DNA of 35,419 nucleotides from JBNJDW01 sp051745265 (GTDB lineage Bacteria > Pseudomonadota > Alphaproteobacteria > Micavibrionales > CSBR16-224): assembly GCA_051745265.1 (NCBI GenBank), contig JBNJDW010000001.1:1-35419 (forward strand). Reading direction: 5' to 3'. A program made the translations under genes and the position numbers. Below are positions 23,870-32,424 of this stretch, piece after piece (the stretch's first letter is position 1; every line of letters begins with the position of its first letter). The notes under the pieces are model-generated. The model saw only the letters and a list, made by a program, of their open reading frames with translations, searched no databases and was not told the origin of the DNA.

Positions 23870-26618
23870 TTTCAAACCGCTCCAGTATAAATTTTATATG
23901 GACCTGATCTGTTTTATAACTGCCGGTCAATGCCGTTAACGTCAGGTTGACACCGAATCTAAGCGCCATTTCCTGCCGCCGTTTTGCACCGCTTTTTCCC
24001 GGTATAACCATATTCCGCCGCGGGTTAATCCGCGACCAGGCGGCGGCCCAGTCATGCGCGCCAATCACAACAGACGGCACGCCGTCATAATCCGTTGATT
24101 TTACGTCCTCCACCCAGACCGGGCTGCCATCATACAGCCCCGGAAATTCCGTCAAAAGGTAATACGCACGGGTCAGAACATGGTCTTCTTCCAACTTGAC
24201 CAGCGGACCTATATCCAGAGGCTCTGTCAGACGTTGCAGGGTTTCCTGCCCCAATGTCGATCCGGTACTGCTGTACTGCGCATCCCGTGTATCAAAAAAG
24301 ATCATCCCGCCATGGTCCAGATAATACTGCACCGCCTGAACACCCTGCTCTGACAGGCTGGATTGTGAAGTGATCATCGGCCAGTAAATCACCGGATAGG
24401 TTGTCAGATCATCCTCTTCGGGATTCACGCCGACCACTTCATTAAATTCTACGGTCGTCCGCCGTTTCAGAGCCTGCCCCAGCACGTTTAATCCATCCCG
24501 GCTGATCCGGTCGCGCTCAGTATCGCCGGTAATGACATAAGCCAGATCAATTTTATTAACGGCTTTAGATTCAGCATCGCTGCGAAACTGGGCCTCAGCG
24601 GGGCTTGTCGTTGCCGCCATCAGCAAACATGCCGCCAGTATCGTCAGTGGTGCCCGGCGCCATCGGTAAATTTTGGCGCCATGGGTCATCACCGCCGTTG
24701 CAATCATTTCAGCCAAAAATAAAAGCAGGGCCAGAATGAGCGCCGGCAGCGACAGATCAAAATAACGCTGCGCTTTATAAGACAGAACATGATCAAAGTA
24801 ATCCGCATCAATATACGGAACCTGTTCTGTCGTTTGGCCAAGATTCCGAGCCTTCACGGCCTGTGTTTCCCCTGCCGTACCGGCAGACGTATATAACCCG
24901 GGCGGATGGCTTGGTGAAGCTGGCTGCGCCATTAATGTGCCGTAATTTTCAGCCGCGGCCATAAAGCCGGGCGCCGTTAAACGGCCATTGGCATCAATCA
25001 TCCGGCTGGGCGTAACGATCAGATCATCCGATGTCGCCAGATTGCCGCCTTCGCTGAAATCGGCCATCGACGCCATCATCAGCGGGAATACATCCGACAG
25101 GACCAGATCAGACCAGCTGATATCCGCCGTGGTATGAACAAGAACCACACCGCCCTGACCCGTCCGGTCATGGGTGATCAACGGTGTCTGATCCTCCAGC
25201 CAGGCCCAGCGTTTTTCATTCAGATCAATTGACGGGCGGGCCAGCACCTGCTGGCGAATGACCAGATCATCGGAAACCTGCAAACCGGCCAATGGTGATT
25301 GCGGGGCAAAGCCGCTGACTCTGGCCGGTTCCTCCCAGCTCATCGCGCCGCCAAAGCTGCGTTCTCCGCCATAAAGGTCAACGGGCAATAGCTGCGCGCC
25401 GCGTTCTTCGGCAAGGTTCGGACCGGCAAAACGCAGCAATATGCCGCCGTTTTCAACCCATTCGGATAGCTTTTGATAATCGCTGCTGTCAGGCTCGGTA
25501 CTGTCCGGCAGGATGATCATTGACAGGTTTTTATCCCCCAGCAAGTCATCAAGCCCGCCGGCAGACAGTTTTGCCCGGCCCCGCAGGGATTGGGCAATAT
25601 AGAACGCATCATTCAGATAATCCTGTTTCTGGTTGATATCCCGCCTGGTCCATATGCCGACCTGCGGCTGCTGCCAGCCGCCATCCATATGCCAGACCGT
25701 CGCAGCTGTGGTTTCCGGCGACAATTTCACCCGGCCCACATCATTGGCGACCTGTTCGGGCAAATTGATATTAACGGTGCGCTCTGTCATATCCTGTTCA
25801 AACAGAATATCCTTACGGGTCATGATTTCACCACTACGTGACAATACAGAGACAGTCTGACGGTTAGGCACCCCGACATCATGGCGATTAAGCGTGACCG
25901 CAAGCCCGGCATCCGTCCGCTCAACCGATTTAATCATCAGGCCCTGATTTATATCACTGTCTTCATAAACGACGGTTTGACCATAACCGGAAAGCGTTTC
26001 AAGCAGGTCCTCCTGCGCCTTGCCGCCCTGCCCGTCACTGAACCACAAAGTATTCCAGTCATGACGGCTTTCGAATAAAGAGGCCTTAACAGCCATACCG
26101 GCCGCTTTATAATCAGATGGCCAGGGCTCCGGCGTCAGCGAGGCGATCAGCCGCTTTGCTTCATCAGGTGATAAATTACGTTCAAACACCGGTTCACCGG
26201 TATTACGGTCGGGCGCCGTTGTAATGACAGAGATCGGCACGCGGCTGATATCGACAAAAGCATCCAGCCGCTGCTGAACGGCATCAACCCGGCTGGGCCA
26301 TGAAGCCGCAGCAGCCCAGCTGTTATCCATCACAATCAAAGTCGGATCAAAAGAAATCGCATCCCGATTCGGATCATAAACCGGATGGGCCAGCGCCAGA
26401 ATAAAAAGCAGCACGGCAAACAAACGCATCAGTTTCAGCCATAAAGGAATATCGCGCGGCTTTGGCCGTTCTTTTTTGTCTTTGCCAAACAACACCAGTG
26501 CCGGAAAGACCACCCGCCGCGGCCGTAACGGAAACAGCCGAAACAGCAGCCATAAAAGCGGCAACAGCATTGTAAAAAACAAAGCCAGCGGCTGGGTGAA
26601 AAACAGAAATTCGGTCAT
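23859..26618 (-). CDS. DUF4159 domain membrane protein with BatA-like N-terminus
   Basis: The 919-residue protein begins with the BatA-type two-helix region (FFTQPLALFFTMLLPLLW; then LMRLFAVLLFILALAHPVYD). Next comes a VWA-like segment whose metal site is degenerate (MDNSWAAA instead of DxSxS), a long middle region with amidotransferase-like folds (LSEWVENGGILLRFAGP), two more helices near 620-680, and a C-terminal DUF4159 domain (KIDLAYVITGDTERDRI; VIYWPMITSQSSLS; YLDHGGMIFFDTRDA). The family usually sits with a MoxR AAA ATPase and a DUF58 protein; here rarA lies upstream instead. The start has AAGGA upstream. Function unknown, probably envelope-related. Confidence 0.85.
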   Translation of the reverse strand: MTEFLFFTQPLALFFTMLLPLLWLLFRLFPLRPRRVVFPALVLFGKDKKERPKPRDIPLWLKLMRLFAVLLFILALAHPVYDPNRDAISFDPTLIVMDNSWAAAASWPSRVDAVQQRLDAFVDISRVPISVITTAPDRNTGEPVFERNLSPDEAKRLIASLTPEPWPSDYKAAGMAVKASLFESRHDWNTLWFSDGQGGKAQEDLLETLSGYGQTVVYEDSDINQGLMIKSVERTDAGLAVTLNRHDVGVPNRQTVSVLSRSGEIMTRKDILFEQDMTERTVNINLPEQVANDVGRVKLSPETTAATVWHMDGGWQQPQVGIWTRRDINQKQDYLNDAFYIAQSLRGRAKLSAGGLDDLLGDKNLSMIILPDSTEPDSSDYQKLSEWVENGGILLRFAGPNLAEERGAQLLPVDLYGGERSFGGAMSWEEPARVSGFAPQSPLAGLQVSDDLVIRQQVLARPSIDLNEKRWAWLEDQTPLITHDRTGQGGVVLVHTTADISWSDLVLSDVFPLMMASMADFSEGGNLATSDDLIVTPSRMIDANGRLTAPGFMAAAENYGTLMAQPASPSHPPGLYTSAGTAGETQAVKARNLGQTTEQVPYIDADYFDHVLSYKAQRYFDLSLPALILALLLFLAEMIATAVMTHGAKIYRWRRAPLTILAACLLMAATTSPAEAQFRSDAESKAVNKIDLAYVITGDTERDRISRDGLNVLGQALKRRTTVEFNEVVGVNPEEDDLTTYPVIYWPMITSQSSLSEQGVQAVQYYLDHGGMIFFDTRDAQYSSTGSTLGQETLQRLTEPLDIGPLVKLEEDHVLTRAYYLLTEFPGLYDGSPVWVEDVKSTDYDGVPSVVIGAHDWAAAWSRINPRRNMVIPGKSGAKRRQEMALRFGVNLTLTALTGSYKTDQVHIKFILERFENDQ

Positions 26619-26705
26619 AAGTCCTTAATCGGGCGTTTGTGGCTATACAGTCTTTAATGTAGCGTCATCTGTCCTCAGAGAAAAGGGCAAACCCGGTCTT
26701 TGATG

Positions 26706-28013
26706 TTAATCACGGTTCAATTGTTCTGACAGTTTCTGCCAGTACTCAAGCCGCTTGTTGATTTCACGCTCAAAACCGCGTTGGGCCGGTTGATAAAAGG
26801 CTTCCCGTTCCATTTCCTCAGGGAAATAATCCTGCCCGGAAAAGCCGTGTTCGGTATTGTGGTCATAGGCGTAATCCTTGCCATAGCCAATATCTTTCAT
26901 CATCCTGGTCGGTGCATTCAGAATATGTTTGGGCGGCATCAATGATCCGGTGTCCTTGGCCGCGCGCATCGCCGATTTATAAGCGGCATAGGCGGCATTC
27001 GATTTCGGCGCGGTCGCGCAATAGATCACTGCCTGGGCAATGGCAAGCTCGCCTTCCGGACTGCCGAGGCGCTCATAGGTCTCCCAGGCGGCAATGGCGT
27101 GCTGCAAGGCGGCGGGATCAGCAAGGCCGATATCCTCAATCGCCATGCGGACAACACGCCTTGCGATATAACGCGGGTCTTCGCCGCCGGTCAACATCCG
27201 CGCCAGCCAGTACAGCGCCGCATTGACATCCGACCCGCGCACCGATTTATGCAAGGCACTGATCAGGTTATAATGGGCGTCCTGCTTTTTATCGTAAAGC
27301 GGCATGCGTTTCTGGACCAGATTTGACAGCTTTTCAACATCCAGATCTTCTGTCACATTGGCGGCATAAATCTGTTCGGCCAGATTCAGAAGATAGCGGC
27401 CATCACCATCGGCCATCGCCTTTAACGCGGACCGCGCATCTTTATCCAATGGCAGGCGGCTGCCGGTTTTATCCTCTGCCGCCTCTAATAAACGGTTGAG
27501 CGCTACATCATCCAGACGGTTCAACACCGCGACCTGACAGCGTGACAGCAAGGCGGCATTCAGCTCAAAAGACGGATTTTCCGTCGTCGCCCCGATCAGG
27601 ACAACCGTGCCATCCTCGACATACGGCAAGAAAGCATCCTGCTGTGATTTGTTAAATCGATGGATTTCATCAATAAACAGCAAAGTGCCCTGCCCGGTCT
27701 CGCGGCGACGGCGGGCTTCCTCAAAGACCTTGCGCAATTCACCAACGCCGGAGAATATTGCCGATAAAGGCTCAAAAAACAGATCGGTATGATCGGCCAG
27801 CAAGCGGGCAATCGTCGTTTTACCGCAGCCCGGCGGCCCCCATAGTATAAGCGAACTGATCCGACCATTTTTGACCATACGGGCAATCACGCCGTCATCC
27901 CGCAACAGATGGTCCTGTCCGGCGACCTCTTCCAATGTTTTGGGGCGCAGTTGATCGGCCAGCGGACGGTTGGTGGGATCTTTATCCGCGGCGGATTCAA
28001 ATAAGTTGGCCAT
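26706..28013 (-). CDS. rarA: Replication-associated recombination protein A (RarA/MgsA AAA+ ATPase)
   Basis: The 435-residue clamp-loader-like AAA+ ATPase has Walker A GPPGCGKT at 59-66, Walker B FIDEIHRFNKSQQDAFLPYVEDG, a sensor 1 GATTENPSFE, and the MgsA C-terminal region with HYNLISALHKSVRGSDVNAALYWLARML and ARRVVRMAIEDIGLADP. It acts at stalled replication forks. It starts four bases after the protease stop, and its ribosome binding site (GAGG) overlaps the end of that gene, so the two are translationally coupled. Confidence 0.96.
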   Translation of the reverse strand: MANLFESAADKDPTNRPLADQLRPKTLEEVAGQDHLLRDDGVIARMVKNGRISSLILWGPPGCGKTTIARLLADHTDLFFEPLSAIFSGVGELRKVFEEARRRRETGQGTLLFIDEIHRFNKSQQDAFLPYVEDGTVVLIGATTENPSFELNAALLSRCQVAVLNRLDDVALNRLLEAAEDKTGSRLPLDKDARSALKAMADGDGRYLLNLAEQIYAANVTEDLDVEKLSNLVQKRMPLYDKKQDAHYNLISALHKSVRGSDVNAALYWLARMLTGGEDPRYIARRVVRMAIEDIGLADPAALQHAIAAWETYERLGSPEGELAIAQAVIYCATAPKSNAAYAAYKSAMRAAKDTGSLMPPKHILNAPTRMMKDIGYGKDYAYDHNTEHGFSGQDYFPEEMEREAFYQPAQRGFEREINKRLEYWQKLSEQLNRD

Positions 28014-28016
28014 TTT

Positions 28017-29423
28017 TTACCTCATAATCAGGGACAGTATCCGGCCATCCCGTTTAAATTTCATCGCCCAGCCGGATGCTGATTTATCCAGCAATGCCTG
28101 TAACTGATCCACTGACTTTACACGGCTGCCGTTCAGACTGTAAACAATATCTCCGACCTGAAGGCCCAGCCGGTTGCGGTTCTGAAAATCAATCACGACC
28201 ACGCCCTGATCATCAATGACCATGTTCAGCTCATCCTCCAGCGCCGGATTGATGTTTGCGACCACTGCGCCTGACAGCGGGTGGCGGCCTTCTAACAGGG
28301 TTTCATTACGTGGCGGGGTTTCGGGCGGATGTTCGGCAGTGAAACGGATATGCCGCACCCCGTCCTTACGATGGACTTCCAACTCGACAGGCGCGCCGAT
28401 TTCAACCATGGCCAGATAAAATTTCAAAGCGGCCGGATCATTGATCTGCTGGCCATTAATTTCCAGGATAACATCGCCTTTCTTCAATCCGGCCTTAGCC
28501 GCCGGGCTTTGCGGATGAATGCGGTTCACCATCGCCCCCTGCGCTGAGGGCAGACCAAGCGCCTTGGCAATATCCGATGTCACCGACTGTCCTTTGGCCC
28601 CGATCCAGGGCTTCACCAGCTTATCCTGACCGGCCCGCACTGAATTGAGCACTGTGCGCACCAGTTCTGCCGGAATCGCAAAACCAATACCGAGCGAGCC
28701 GCCATCATGGGAAAAGATCGCCGAATTCACCCCGACCAGATAACCATCCATAGAGACAAGCGCGCCGCCCGAATTCCCGGGGTTAATCGCCGCATCTGTC
28801 TGAATGAAAAAGCTTTGATCACCGATACCGACCGCGGTGCGTGCAAGGGCAGAAACGATGCCACTGGTCACGGTCTGGCCAACCCCGAACGGGTTACCAA
28901 TCGCCAGCACAAGATCGCCGACTTCAAGATCATTATGCGGTGCCAGCTTCAAAACCGGCAGAGGCTCCTCGCCGCCATCAATCCGCAAAACGGCCAGATC
29001 AAAACGTTCATCAAAAAAGACCTTTTCCGCTTCAAATTCGCGGCCATCTTTTAGGACAACATTGATTTCACTGGCGTCTTTGATGACATGGGCATTGGTC
29101 ACGATCAGCCCTTCCTGATCAAGAATAACGCCGGAGCCAAGGGCATTGGCCACCCGTTCACGTTCCAGCCCGCCAAAACCGCGGCCAAAGAAATCATCAA
29201 AAAACGGATTGCCGAAAAACGGGCTGACCCGCGCCCGCTGACGGACCACACGTTTGGTATAGATATTGACCACCGCAGGCGCGGTTTTTTTAACCAGCGG
29301 CGCATAGGACAGCTTTACCTGACTGTCACTCTGAGGGACCTGACGCTGCGCTGTCTCCGCGGCCAGAACGGGTGCTGTCATCAACATCAGAACAAGAAAA
29401 CAGATAAATATGCGATTGTGCAT
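28017..29423 (-). CDS. degP: Periplasmic Do/DegP-type serine protease with two PDZ domains
   Basis: The 468-residue protein has a signal peptide (ending near VLAAE), a trypsin-like domain with the triad H112 (TNAHVI), D142 (ERFDLAVLRI) and S218 (NPGNSGGAL), then two PDZ domains (about 265-360 and 375-465; SPAAKAGLKKGDVILEINGQ marks the first). It degrades or holds misfolded envelope proteins. I chose the ATG at 29423, which has GGAGG upstream and a normal signal peptide; a 34-codon upstream extension is not credible. It follows the rplQ terminator, so it needs its own promoter, which I could not identify. DegP, DegQ and DegS-like forms cannot be told apart here. Confidence 0.92.
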   Translation of the reverse strand: MHNRIFICFLVLMLMTAPVLAAETAQRQVPQSDSQVKLSYAPLVKKTAPAVVNIYTKRVVRQRARVSPFFGNPFFDDFFGRGFGGLERERVANALGSGVILDQEGLIVTNAHVIKDASEINVVLKDGREFEAEKVFFDERFDLAVLRIDGGEEPLPVLKLAPHNDLEVGDLVLAIGNPFGVGQTVTSGIVSALARTAVGIGDQSFFIQTDAAINPGNSGGALVSMDGYLVGVNSAIFSHDGGSLGIGFAIPAELVRTVLNSVRAGQDKLVKPWIGAKGQSVTSDIAKALGLPSAQGAMVNRIHPQSPAAKAGLKKGDVILEINGQQINDPAALKFYLAMVEIGAPVELEVHRKDGVRHIRFTAEHPPETPPRNETLLEGRHPLSGAVVANINPALEDELNMVIDDQGVVVIDFQNRNRLGLQVGDIVYSLNGSRVKSVDQLQALLDKSASGWAMKFKRDGRILSLIMR

Positions 29424-29522
29424 ATGTCCTCCACCTCTGCAATAAATAACCTGATTATAAAATATAGCATGAAAAGCCGGGCCGTAAATACCGCGTGCCA
29501 TACGACACCCGTTTTTAAGGCA

Positions 29523-29562
29523 CAAAAAAAAGACGCCCGAAGCGTTAAACTTCGGGCGTCTT
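29523..29562 (-). terminator. Rho-independent terminator of the rplQ operon
   Basis: On the minus strand a perfect 13-bp stem (AAGACGCCCGAAG with CTTCGGGCGTCTT, 7-base loop) runs into a T run. It lies 20 bases after the rplQ stop and ends the ribosomal transcription unit. Confidence 0.95.
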
Positions 29563-29581
29563 CACAGACTATAAAATATGA

Positions 29582-30208
29582 TTACTTATCGCTGTTTTTC
29601 TTGCCGGATTCTTTTTCAACGGTTTTAGCGTTGCGATCAACGGCAGGCTCGGCAGCTTTATCGGTTTTAGACTTGGCTTTGGTTTTTGCCTTGGTGTTTT
29701 CAGCCTTGGCTTTACCCTCATCCTTTTTGTCGTCTTTTTTATCGTCTTTCTTGGCCGCTTTTTTAGCTTTCGGCTTTTCTTCAACTACCGGCTCTTCGAC
29801 GATTTCATCTTCAAACTGGCTTGGACCACTGTCCTTACCTTTGGCAGTCGTATCACGATCAACCAGTTCGATAATCGCCATCGGCGCGGCATCGCCATAA
29901 CGGAAGCCGGCTTTCAGGACGCGGGTGTAACCACCATTGCGGTCTTTGTAGCGATCAGCCAGAACGTCAAACAGCTTTTTAACCATTTCATCATCACGAA
30001 TACGGCCCGCTGCCAGACGACGATCGCCCAGACGGCCTTTTTTGCCCAATGTCACCAGACGGTCAACAATTTTGCGCAGTTCTTTTGCCTTGGGCAAAGT
30101 GGTTTTAATTTGTTCATGCTTAACCAGCGCAGCTGCCATATTGGCGAACATCGCCTCGCGGTGCGTGCTTGTCCGATTAAGTTTACGGTGCTTCATTCCA
30201 TGTCTCAT
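29582..30208 (-). CDS. rplQ: 50S ribosomal protein L17 with long C-terminal extension
   Basis: The first ~120 residues are standard L17 (MRHGMKHRKLNRTSTHREAM; LVKHEQIKTTLPKAKELRK; GYTRVLKAGFRYGDAAPMAIIELVD). About 85 further residues, rich in Lys, Ala, Glu and Asp (KKDDKKDDKKDE-like), follow. Bacterial L17 is usually 115-140 residues; extensions of this kind are seen in some alphaproteobacteria, but this one is long and low in complexity, probably disordered. The start at 30208 has AAGGAGA; a 12-codon upstream extension is not conserved. It follows rpoA as usual. Confidence 0.96.
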   Translation of the reverse strand: MRHGMKHRKLNRTSTHREAMFANMAAALVKHEQIKTTLPKAKELRKIVDRLVTLGKKGRLGDRRLAAGRIRDDEMVKKLFDVLADRYKDRNGGYTRVLKAGFRYGDAAPMAIIELVDRDTTAKGKDSGPSQFEDEIVEEPVVEEKPKAKKAAKKDDKKDDKKDEGKAKAENTKAKTKAKSKTDKAAEPAVDRNAKTVEKESGKKNSDK

Positions 30209-30337
30209 GGCGATATTCTCCTTCTTTACAGCTGCCTTACGCATAAGGCGGATAAAACTACGACCAACTTGAAAAATTCAATATTAATCGCCGGGTCACT
30301 GCGACCCTAAAAAAAGCGGTCAGACCAAAAGCAAATA

Positions 30338-30358
30338 CGCCGCATAAATCATGCGGCG
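30338..30358 (-). other. Hairpin between rpoA and rplQ
   Basis: CGCCGCAT pairs perfectly with ATGCGGCG around a 5-base loop, just after the rpoA stop. A second small stem (GGGTC/GACCC, near 30292-30306) lies nearer rplQ. On the minus strand a run of T (30309-30316) lies between them. This could be an attenuator or an RNA processing site that adjusts L17 relative to RpoA. Confidence 0.45.
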
Positions 30359-30366
30359 GTATCAGC

Positions 30367-31389
30367 TTAGAACGGGTCTTCGACTTTCTTAACCAGTTCT
30401 TCGATATTTTCCGGCGGCCATTCGGGCACCTGCATACCAAGATGCAATTCCATACCTGACAGTACTTCCTTGATTTCGTTCAAAGACTTACGGCCAAAGT
30501 TTGGTGTGCGCAGCATTTCGCCTTCGGTTTTCTGTACCAGATCGCCGATATAAACAATGTTGTCGTTTTTCAGGCAGTTTGCAGAACGAACAGACAGCTC
30601 AAGTTCCTCAACCTTACGCAGCAGGTTGCGGTTGAACGGCAGTTCATCTTTTTCTTCGCCTGCACGGGCAACATCCGGCTCTTCAAAGTTAACAAAGATC
30701 TGAAGCTGATCCTGAAGAATACGGGCTGCAAAAGCAACAGCGTCTTCAGGGCGAACCGTACCATCGGTTTCAACATCCAAAATCAGCTTATCATAATCCG
30801 TGATCTGGCCCACGCGGGTATCTTCCACGCGGTAAGAAACCTTACGGACCGGGCTAAACAGACTGTCTACCGGGATCAGGCCGATTGGCGCTTCTTCCGG
30901 ACGGTTCTGACTGGCCGGGCAATAGCCTTTACCAGTATCAACGGTCAATTCCATTTCAAAATTGGCGCCTTCGCTGAGTGTGCAAAGAGCCAGATCTTTG
31001 TTCATGATTTCAACATCGGCGACTTCTTCGATCTGGGCTGCGGTGACTTCGCCCGGGCCTTTCGCCTTCAGGATAAGCTTCCGCGGGCCTTCAGCATGCA
31101 GCTTCAGCGCCAAGGATTTCACGTTCAGAATAATGTCGGTCACATCTTCACGGACACCCTCGACTGAGGAGAATTCATGAAGAACGCTGCCGCCGTTAAT
31201 TTTAATCGCGGTTACTGCTGCGCCTTGCAAGGAAGACAACAGAACACGACGCAGGGCATTCCCCAGCGTCAGGCCGTAACCACGTTCCAGAGGATCAACG
31301 ATAACCGTTCCAAAACGGTTCGGATCCAGTTTGGTTTTAATATCAATATTGTTTGCTTTAATAAGCTCTAGCCAGTTTTTCTCTATCAA
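30367..31389 (-). CDS. rpoA: RNA polymerase alpha subunit
   Basis: The 340-residue protein has the assembly domain (TVIVDPLERGYGLTLGNALRRVLLSSL; GAAVTAIKI) and the C-terminal DNA- and activator-binding domain (LELSVRSANCLKNDNI; MLRTPNFGRKSLNEIKEVL). The start is most likely a TTG at 31389: it gives the conserved N-terminus IEKNWLELIKANN and has GGAAGGG just upstream. The longer frame from an ATG at 31407 would use up that ribosome binding site and add six non-conserved residues. It lies in the usual rpsM-rpsK-rpoA-rplQ order. Confidence 0.97.
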   Translation of the reverse strand: MIEKNWLELIKANNIDIKTKLDPNRFGTVIVDPLERGYGLTLGNALRRVLLSSLQGAAVTAIKINGGSVLHEFSSVEGVREDVTDIILNVKSLALKLHAEGPRKLILKAKGPGEVTAAQIEEVADVEIMNKDLALCTLSEGANFEMELTVDTGKGYCPASQNRPEEAPIGLIPVDSLFSPVRKVSYRVEDTRVGQITDYDKLILDVETDGTVRPEDAVAFAARILQDQLQIFVNFEEPDVARAGEEKDELPFNRNLLRKVEELELSVRSANCLKNDNIVYIGDLVQKTEGEMLRTPNFGRKSLNEIKEVLSGMELHLGMQVPEWPPENIEELVKKVEDPF

Positions 31390-31467
31390 GGCTCTACCCT
31401 TCCGCATCTAGTATGATTTATAACTTTTATCCGGCCCTCATCAGGCCGGTTAACACCATATCCTATA

Positions 31468-31866
31468 TTAAACACGGCGCTTTTTCTTAGGGCGGCAACC
31501 GTTATGCGGTACCGGCGTTGAATCTACGATGGAATTGACCACGAGACCAAGTGCCTGCAAACCGCGCAAAGCTGATTCCCGTCCTGAACCCGGTCCGCGC
31601 ACGACGACATCCAGATTTTTCAAACCATGTTCCATGGCTTTCCGTCCGGCGTCCTCAGAAGCGATCTGGGCTGCATAAGGAGTCGATTTCCGAGAGCCCT
31701 TAAAGCCCTGGCTTCCTGCAGATGACCATGAAATTGAATTACCCTGTTGATCGGTAATCGTGATCATGGTGTTGTTAAAGGTTGAATTCACATGCGCGAC
31801 ACCCTGGGTGATGTTTTTCTTATCGCGACGACGTGTTCGTGTTGCTGTTGCTGCCTTCTTAGCCAT
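31468..31866 (-). CDS. rpsK: 30S ribosomal protein S11
   Basis: The 132-residue protein has AHVNSTFNNTMITITDQQGN, the block WSSAGSQGFKGSRKSTPYAAQ, GPGSGRESALRGLQ, and the C-terminal STPVPHNGCRPKKKRRV that ends nearly all S11 proteins. It lies 15 bases after rpsM. Confidence 0.98.
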   Translation of the reverse strand: MAKKAATATRTRRRDKKNITQGVAHVNSTFNNTMITITDQQGNSISWSSAGSQGFKGSRKSTPYAAQIASEDAGRKAMEHGLKNLDVVVRGPGSGRESALRGLQALGLVVNSIVDSTPVPHNGCRPKKKRRV

Positions 31867-31881
31867 CTTTACCTGTCCTTA

Positions 31882-32250
31882 TTACTTTTTCTTACCGGCA
31901 ATCGCCTTGGCCGGACCCTTACGGGTACGGGCGTTTGTGTGAGTTCTTTGACCACGGACCGGTAAGTTTTTGCGGTGACGCAAACCCCGGTAGCTTCCCA
32001 GATCCATCTGACGTTTAATATTCGTGGAAACGGTGCGGCGCAGATCCCCTTCAACCGAAAAATCGCTGGCGATAATATTACGGATCTGGGTTTCTTCAGC
32101 CTCGGTCATTTGATTAACCCGACGTTCCGCAGGAATATTTGCTTTTTCACAAATCTTCTTGGCCGAAGTCGGACCGATACCATGAATATATGTCAGCGCG
32201 ATTTCTACACGCTTATTGGGTGGGATATTTACACCTGCAATACGAGCCAC
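31882..32250 (-). CDS. rpsM: 30S ribosomal protein S13
   Basis: The 122-residue protein has ARIAGVNIPPNKRVEIALTYIHGIG, RGLRHRKNLPVRGQRTHTNARTRKGP and a lysine tail. The start codon is GTG, with AAGGAG well placed upstream. A strong sigma-70-type promoter lies about 90 bases upstream in the gap after adk, so rpsM heads its own unit as well as receiving read-through from secY-adk. Confidence 0.98.
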   Translation of the reverse strand: MARIAGVNIPPNKRVEIALTYIHGIGPTSAKKICEKANIPAERRVNQMTEAEETQIRNIIASDFSVEGDLRRTVSTNIKRQMDLGSYRGLRHRKNLPVRGQRTHTNARTRKGPAKAIAGKKK

Positions 32251-32336
32251 GTTAACTCCTTACCTTTTTTTGTCCTTCGTGTTTTCTTTAACACGAACAT
32301 TGAATCTTATACCAAAATCATTTCGTTGGCCTGCGC

Positions 32337-32364
32337 ATTATATGACTTTGAAATGCAACGTCAA
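32337..32364 (-). promoter_or_regulatory. Promoter of the rpsM-rpsK-rpoA-rplQ unit
   Basis: On the minus strand TTGACG is followed after 16 bases by a perfect TATAAT. It sits in the 172-base gap between adk and rpsM, the longest gap in this cluster apart from the rplO-secY gap, with a leader of about 80 bases. This is the best promoter match in the ribosomal region. Confidence 0.8.
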
Positions 32365-32386
32365 GCACAGAATACCGGTTTTCTAT

Positions 32387-32424
32387 AAAAAAACCACAAT
32401 ATCAGACCTTGGTACGGTTTTTTT
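32387..32424 (-). terminator. Possible terminator after adk
   Basis: On the minus strand AAAAAAACC pairs with GGTTTTTTT across 20 bases, overlapping the adk stop codon and ending in T residues. The stem is mostly A-T, so efficiency is doubtful. It precedes the rpsM promoter. Confidence 0.45.
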
